The notes under the pieces: generated by a model
Seen by the model: only the letters and a program-made list of their open reading frames with translations
The model's database searches: none
Told to the model about the DNA's origin: nothing
From: Mactromeris polynyma
Taxonomy: Eukaryota > Mollusca > Bivalvia > Venerida > Mactridae
Assembly: GCA_032209605.1 (NCBI GenBank)
Contig: JASFXZ010000078.1
Location: 372,001 to 436,000 of the forward strand
Direction of reading: 5' to 3'
Length of the DNA: 64,000 nucleotides
Program-made: the position numbers and the translations under genes
In this document: piece after piece, positions 59,926 to 64,000 of the stretch
How the letters are laid out: the number at the start of each line of letters is the position of its first letter
How positions within the stretch are numbered: the stretch's first letter is position 1

Positions 59926-60039
59926 TGCGGCAATGGCGATTATCTTATACTGATTCTATTCTGTTTTAATCCAATGTTGTTTGAAGTGAAATTGACGGAG
60001 TCCAGAACCCGAAATATTAACTGATACCTACTAACCTAG

Positions 60040-60490
60040 CACTCTTCATAAACATTTTCAGACTGAAACTCAGACTTAGACTTTTTTGAACAAGTTAAAA
60101 TTACCAGTCTTTTGTTTTCATTATATCTACTCGAGTAATTCTTGTTACACACGCTACACTTTTTCAAAGTTTTATCAAAAGTTATACTGTCATTACAACG
60201 TAGGAGCACAGTGAACATTTAGCATTTTAAAGTCTAAGTCTGAATTTCAATCTTAAATTGTTTGTGAATATGGCCGCACTTTTATCCACTTTCGTAGAGA
60301 TTTGAGCAAGACTCTTAGATTGAGTATAAGCTGATAGTGCTGAGTGCTGAGTATAGTGTGTATACTCAATTCTTAGCCTCATATATCAGAATGACACTCA
60401 AATCTCTAAGAAAATGGACACAAGAAATACTCAGCACCGCGGTATTCACATCTCAAATCTTCAAACTCAGACTCAGCTAATTATATGTGA
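60040..60490. mobile_element. Nested foldback element
   Basis: Outer arms TCTAAGTCTGAATTTCAATC (about 60224) and its approximate complement ending CAAACTCAGACTCAGC (about 60475) extend into TTTGTGAATATGGCCGC against CCGCGGTATTCACAT. Inner arms TAGAGATTTGAG (60295) against CTCAAATCTCTA (60397) and TTGAGTATA against TATACTCAA form a stem. A third, inverted partial copy (GAAACTCAGACTTAGAC) lies at 60065. The open frame at 60036-60218 lies within this and is not a gene. Confidence 0.7.
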
Positions 60491-61907
60491 ATGGGGAGTG
60501 CAGAGGGATAAGTATCAGTTATAATGTAGGGGCCCGATGTGCGTAATGTAATGTATTTAATCGTACAATTTAAAATCATTTTATTGAGAAAAATACATCA
60601 ATATTAATTGCAATAATATATGACTGCTACATAAGCACGCAAATTGTAATGGCGAAATCAAAACTTGGCAATATCGATAGAAATAGTAGAGATCACGTTT
60701 CATCAAATTCACAGGATATATACAGATAATACAGATAAGAAAAGAGTGTGTTCAGATATGAATATTGATCGATACTGAAAAAGTGGAATAAAACAAGACA
60801 TATTTAACATACATGTGTAAACATTTTGAATAATGATTGGTGGGAAAAGCAAAGTATAGCGTGTAATCAAGGGAAACTTATACATTCCTAAATTTTCAAA
60901 TACCTTATTTTAATGTTATATTTTTGGACAGATCGTCCGAGGAGGACTATTTCTTAAACGTAAGACATTGACTCTATGTTCCTATGCTATGTTCATTTTT
61001 GATTGTTTGGGTGTTTTTGTAAGCAGAACCATGGTAATATTGTATTCAGATTTGGTGTGGAAAAATCGGTAATCTAATAGCTGTACAACGAACAAGTACG
61101 TCATAAACGGAGAAAGAAAATTATGATCTGTGTTCTAAAGGTGTCTCGAGATAGTGATAACTTGTGAACTCTTTAAAAAGAAACGAAAACAAATATACCA
61201 AATACATATCTTTGTTCACATTTCAAATACATATAAGAACGATTATATAGATTGCATTGTACAATAATACACACAATTATTTCCTTTTATGATTAAGTAT
61301 TTGAAAAAGAGAATGTTAATCCTACCATTTTAATCAATTTATTTTGATACACTTACTGTCACTTATATACATGAACTCTAACAATATATGAAGAATGATA
61401 GAATTTCTACGACGCTTGGGCTTACATATTTTATTATTCAAGACTGTGTGTTTTACTTTTATTCTTTATTATCGTAACGTAATTTGTATTGCCGCTATGC
61501 TCAACATAGGCATCTGTCGGCGTTTATACCACGTGTTCAATGCATCGTGAATTCGAAATAATTGAACCGGAACCACAATACCATAAGACAACTGAACTGA
61601 ATAGTTCTACTAGCAAATGTAATCGAATAAATCATTTTAAAAGTTTGTTATGCCTCAAAGAAGTGAGAAATGAAACTGGCGTCAAAACGCGCAACTGTAC
61701 ATTTCACAAATACGCACAAACACGCATACACATGCAAAGCCACTAGAAATGAACAGAAATGACATAAATAGGTATGGAGGTAACACTATAAAAGTCCCGA
61801 AAAAGTTCACCAAATGATGAAGGTCGCAAGGTGTATTGCACATAAAGTATTCATCACAGTTTTTGGCAGCCATTGCAATAAAAACTACAAGACAACACTC
61901 TTGTCTT
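60491..61907. other. Intergenic between the two membrane-protein paralogues
   Basis: No convincing PAN-type or other extracellular exon was found for paralogue 1 here. The sequence just below 61908 should hold the 3' untranslated region of paralogue 2. Confidence 0.4.
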
Positions 61908-62047
61908 TTAGTCATCATCCTGTTTTACAAAAGACACTGCCATGCCATCATTGCCAGGTTTCTTGACTTTAGTAAGAACAACGTAGAGGCCGACAGCAAT
62001 AAGGACTCCAACAAGCAACATTCCGAAAGCAAGACCTCCCATGGCGC
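61908..62047 (-). CDS. PAN-domain membrane protein, last exon (transmembrane and tail)
   Basis: Following acceptor TCTGTTGTAG, the exon encodes AMGGLAFGMLLVGVLIAVGL, YVVLTKVKK and a 17-residue tail ending KQDDD before TAA. It is a single transmembrane helix with a basic flank on the inside, as expected for a type I membrane protein. It joins in phase 1 to the exon at 62715-62795 (the junction codon is Gly). It is very similar in length and sequence to the exon at 59377-59516. Confidence 0.85.
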
Positions 62048-62714
62048 CTACAACAGACAGAAAATGATTTAGACTGAGGCGCATAATGAGAGAATTTTGA
62101 ATTGTTAGCTAAAATTATTGACAATTTTATTGTGGAAACGAGTATAACATTTGCCCATCGCAGGACTTAGAGTTATTTAAAGCATAATTCTTACAAGAGA
62201 AACCTGACAAGATAAATGTTTGGCATTTAACTAATTCAACTTGCTTACAGCGGTACACATCCTAACTGCTTTTGGCGTGAACAGAGCAACAACCACGGCA
62301 TTCTAAAAGCGAGATGATGCCGCTGATGTAGGATATTGGAATCATACATAAAGTGCGGGTAGCAAGGACAGAACAGTGCATGGTACATTCGTAAAATTAC
62401 ATGCTCTAGAAAATAATTGCTCTAAAAGACGAATTATTTGGACTTCATTTAATAACGTATTTATACAAATACATGGGATATTCGGAATGACCTGTGAAAT
62501 ACTAGAATAACATCCAACAGCACAATGACAGTTGTATTTTATCCGCTAGCTGGATACAGATGTCATGCAGATTGTCATTTGTACTTCATTTTATAAATTG
62601 GTCTGTGTTTTAGTAAGGAAAAGTAAAAAAAAACCAGAACAATCTCGCCAGAACAGTTGGATGTGATTAGAATATACACAGGGTCAAGGTAAAGCTATCA
62701 CCATGACAACGTAC

Positions 62715-62795
62715 CTCCTGAATATCCACTGCTAGGAATAGAGTAGTATTTCTGAGGATTGTTGATGTATGGTGTTCCATCAGGGAATGATTGTC
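62715..62795 (-). CDS. PAN-domain membrane protein, juxtamembrane exon
   Basis: An 81-base exon lies between acceptor TTTTTTCTTTCAG and donor GGAG|GTACGT. Phase is 1 at both ends. It encodes QSFPDGTPYINNPQKYYSIP and SSGYSG, a Tyr/Pro/Ser-rich linker between the extracellular PAN module and the membrane helix. The in-phase fit with both neighbours is the main support. Confidence 0.8.
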
Positions 62796-63466
62796 CTGAA
62801 AGAAAAAACCCATCATTTAAATTATACTGAAACGAACCATCCATAAAACAATGCTCTGCATGAAGCAAAAACATTTAATGTATTATACAACATTTCCAAG
62901 TTTGACTGTTGTTGACAGTTGCTTTGTACAGAGGTAAACAATTTACAGGAAAATGAATATCATTGATGAAGGAGGGTCGTTGATAAAGAGAGGACCGCTC
63001 CGGACAGGTCGCGCTGTATTACTGAACATGTTTTAGACACTTATAGTCTTAAGAATATCTATACACAGTGCAAAATGTATAAAGTTGAAGAGAAAAAGAA
63101 TGGTTACAATACAATATAATCATTACAAAATAACTACCCATTTCCTTCCTGTATATTTAGGACATAATGTATTAATTATGTTCAACCGCTGTAAAATATT
63201 ATTTGATTTCTTGCATAGAATTGAAACATCAATCAAGACAAACAGCAAAACCAAGGACGACCATAGCTACAGTTTTCGATGCTACAGTAAATTAGTCCCT
63301 TACTATATAAAATGCAAAATGTTCTGTTAAAATATACCTCTGACACATCAATAACATTTTATTCAGCAAACCTTCAATAGACTAAGTATTATTGGCAGAG
63401 CATTATAACAGGTATAACTATATTCAGTAATACATAGTCGTATAAAAAGTCCCCATTTATACTTAC

Positions 63467-63706
63467 TGTTATATATATCACAGTATAAACTCTTCTGTGA
63501 GCTTACTTGTCCCACATTACTCATAGAAGTTGTGCTTAGTCGGCACTCTGTCGAGTTGCCACAGTAACCAAAACTGGCACAATTAATTGTTTCTTCTTCA
63601 ACACAAAGTTTAGCACATTGGTCCACGGATACTTGAGATATGATGCGGTCATTGGTGTTAGTCATACGAAGTCGCGATGATTGCTTGAAATCTGACAAAT
63701 ACTTTC
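63467..63706 (-). CDS. PAN-domain membrane protein, PAN/Apple module exon
   Basis: A 240-base exon on the minus strand lies between acceptor ACCATTGCAG and donor ACA|GTAAGT, phase 1 at both ends. It encodes 79 whole codons: KYLSDFKQSSRLRMT, then VSVDQCAKLCVEE, NCASFGYCGNSTECRLS and SQKSLYCDIYN. The six cysteines, the spacing and the CASFGYC centre fit a PAN/Apple module, an extracellular fold that binds proteins or sugars. Symmetric phase-1 exons are typical of shuffled extracellular modules. The signal peptide and any further modules lie beyond the right edge, so the gene is partial. Confidence 0.82.
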
Positions 63707-64000
63707 CTGCAATGGTAAAAGGATGTTGTGTTATAAAAACAACGTTTGAACCCATCAACAAATTGCTGAAATTCATTTGTTATAATATGAATAAATTGAA
63801 TAATGTCTCAGAAACTAAAGCAGAACTGTTTAAGCAAAACCAATCTCAGTTATAACAAATCCCAAACAGTACAACATTTATAATACTTGAAATGGAAGGC
63901 TATGATGGAACACACATCAATTTGTTAGTGAATAATAAAATAATATAATCTGCTTTGTAAGTTGTTTTATTCAGACTTGAAGGCACACTCGAACACATCA
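63707..64000. other. Probable intron to window edge
   Basis: No further exon of the PAN gene was seen in the last 290 bases; this is most likely intron. Confidence 0.45.

Noticed and set aside
60036..60218. Cys-containing minus-strand frame (CNDSITFDKTLKKC)
   Set aside because: It lies in the foldback element and its ends coincide with inverted repeat arms; it has no PAN-type spacing.

Overview
This window looks like AT-rich, repeat-laden nuclear DNA from a bivalve mollusc; the species cannot be named from sequence alone. The reasons are two opine (octopine-type) dehydrogenase genes, a family typical of mollusc anaerobic metabolism, together with spliced genes carrying GT/AG introns, a nuclear tRNA-Trp array, LINE and SINE remnants, and many short TA-flanked inverted-repeat elements. 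There are no bacterial operons, ribosome binding sites or CRISPR arrays.

Layout. Positions 1-5684 are a tandem satellite with a basic period of 38-41 bp, in alternating blocks of two unit types. 8.4-13.5 kb holds a truncated LINE 3' end and a long but dead LINE (endonuclease, reverse transcriptase and zinc-knuckle tail, broken by frameshifts and by loss of the reverse transcriptase catalytic motif). 13.5-29 kb is intergenic sequence with small DNA transposons (one has a 33-bp minisatellite grown inside it), a SINE-like element, a GGAAGGA-type tandem repeat and a 21-bp minisatellite. 29.4-39.1 kb carries two intronless-CDS opine dehydrogenase paralogues in the same direction. The second has lost two residues thought to be central to catalysis and substrate binding, and lies between two inverted copies of a 600-bp repeat. 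47.4-53.3 kb is an array of ten tRNA-Trp(CCA) genes or pseudogenes built from alternating spacer types, interrupted by one LINE fragment with a target-site duplication. 56.9-57.4 kb encodes profilin. From about 59.4 kb to the right edge, the minus strand carries the 3' ends of two related genes for single-pass membrane proteins; the better resolved one has an extracellular PAN/Apple module.

Functionally the genes look unrelated: opine formation from pyruvate and an amino acid in the cytosol, actin-monomer binding (profilin), tRNA-Trp supply, and cell-surface recognition or adhesion (PAN protein). The strongest leads for novelty are the dimeric tRNA-Trp array, the catalytically altered opine dehydrogenase paralogue, the 76-bp palindrome family that repeatedly sits beside pogo-like miniature elements, and the miniature element carrying an in-frame minisatellite. 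Most long open frames here come from tandem repeats whose period is a multiple of three and are not genes.
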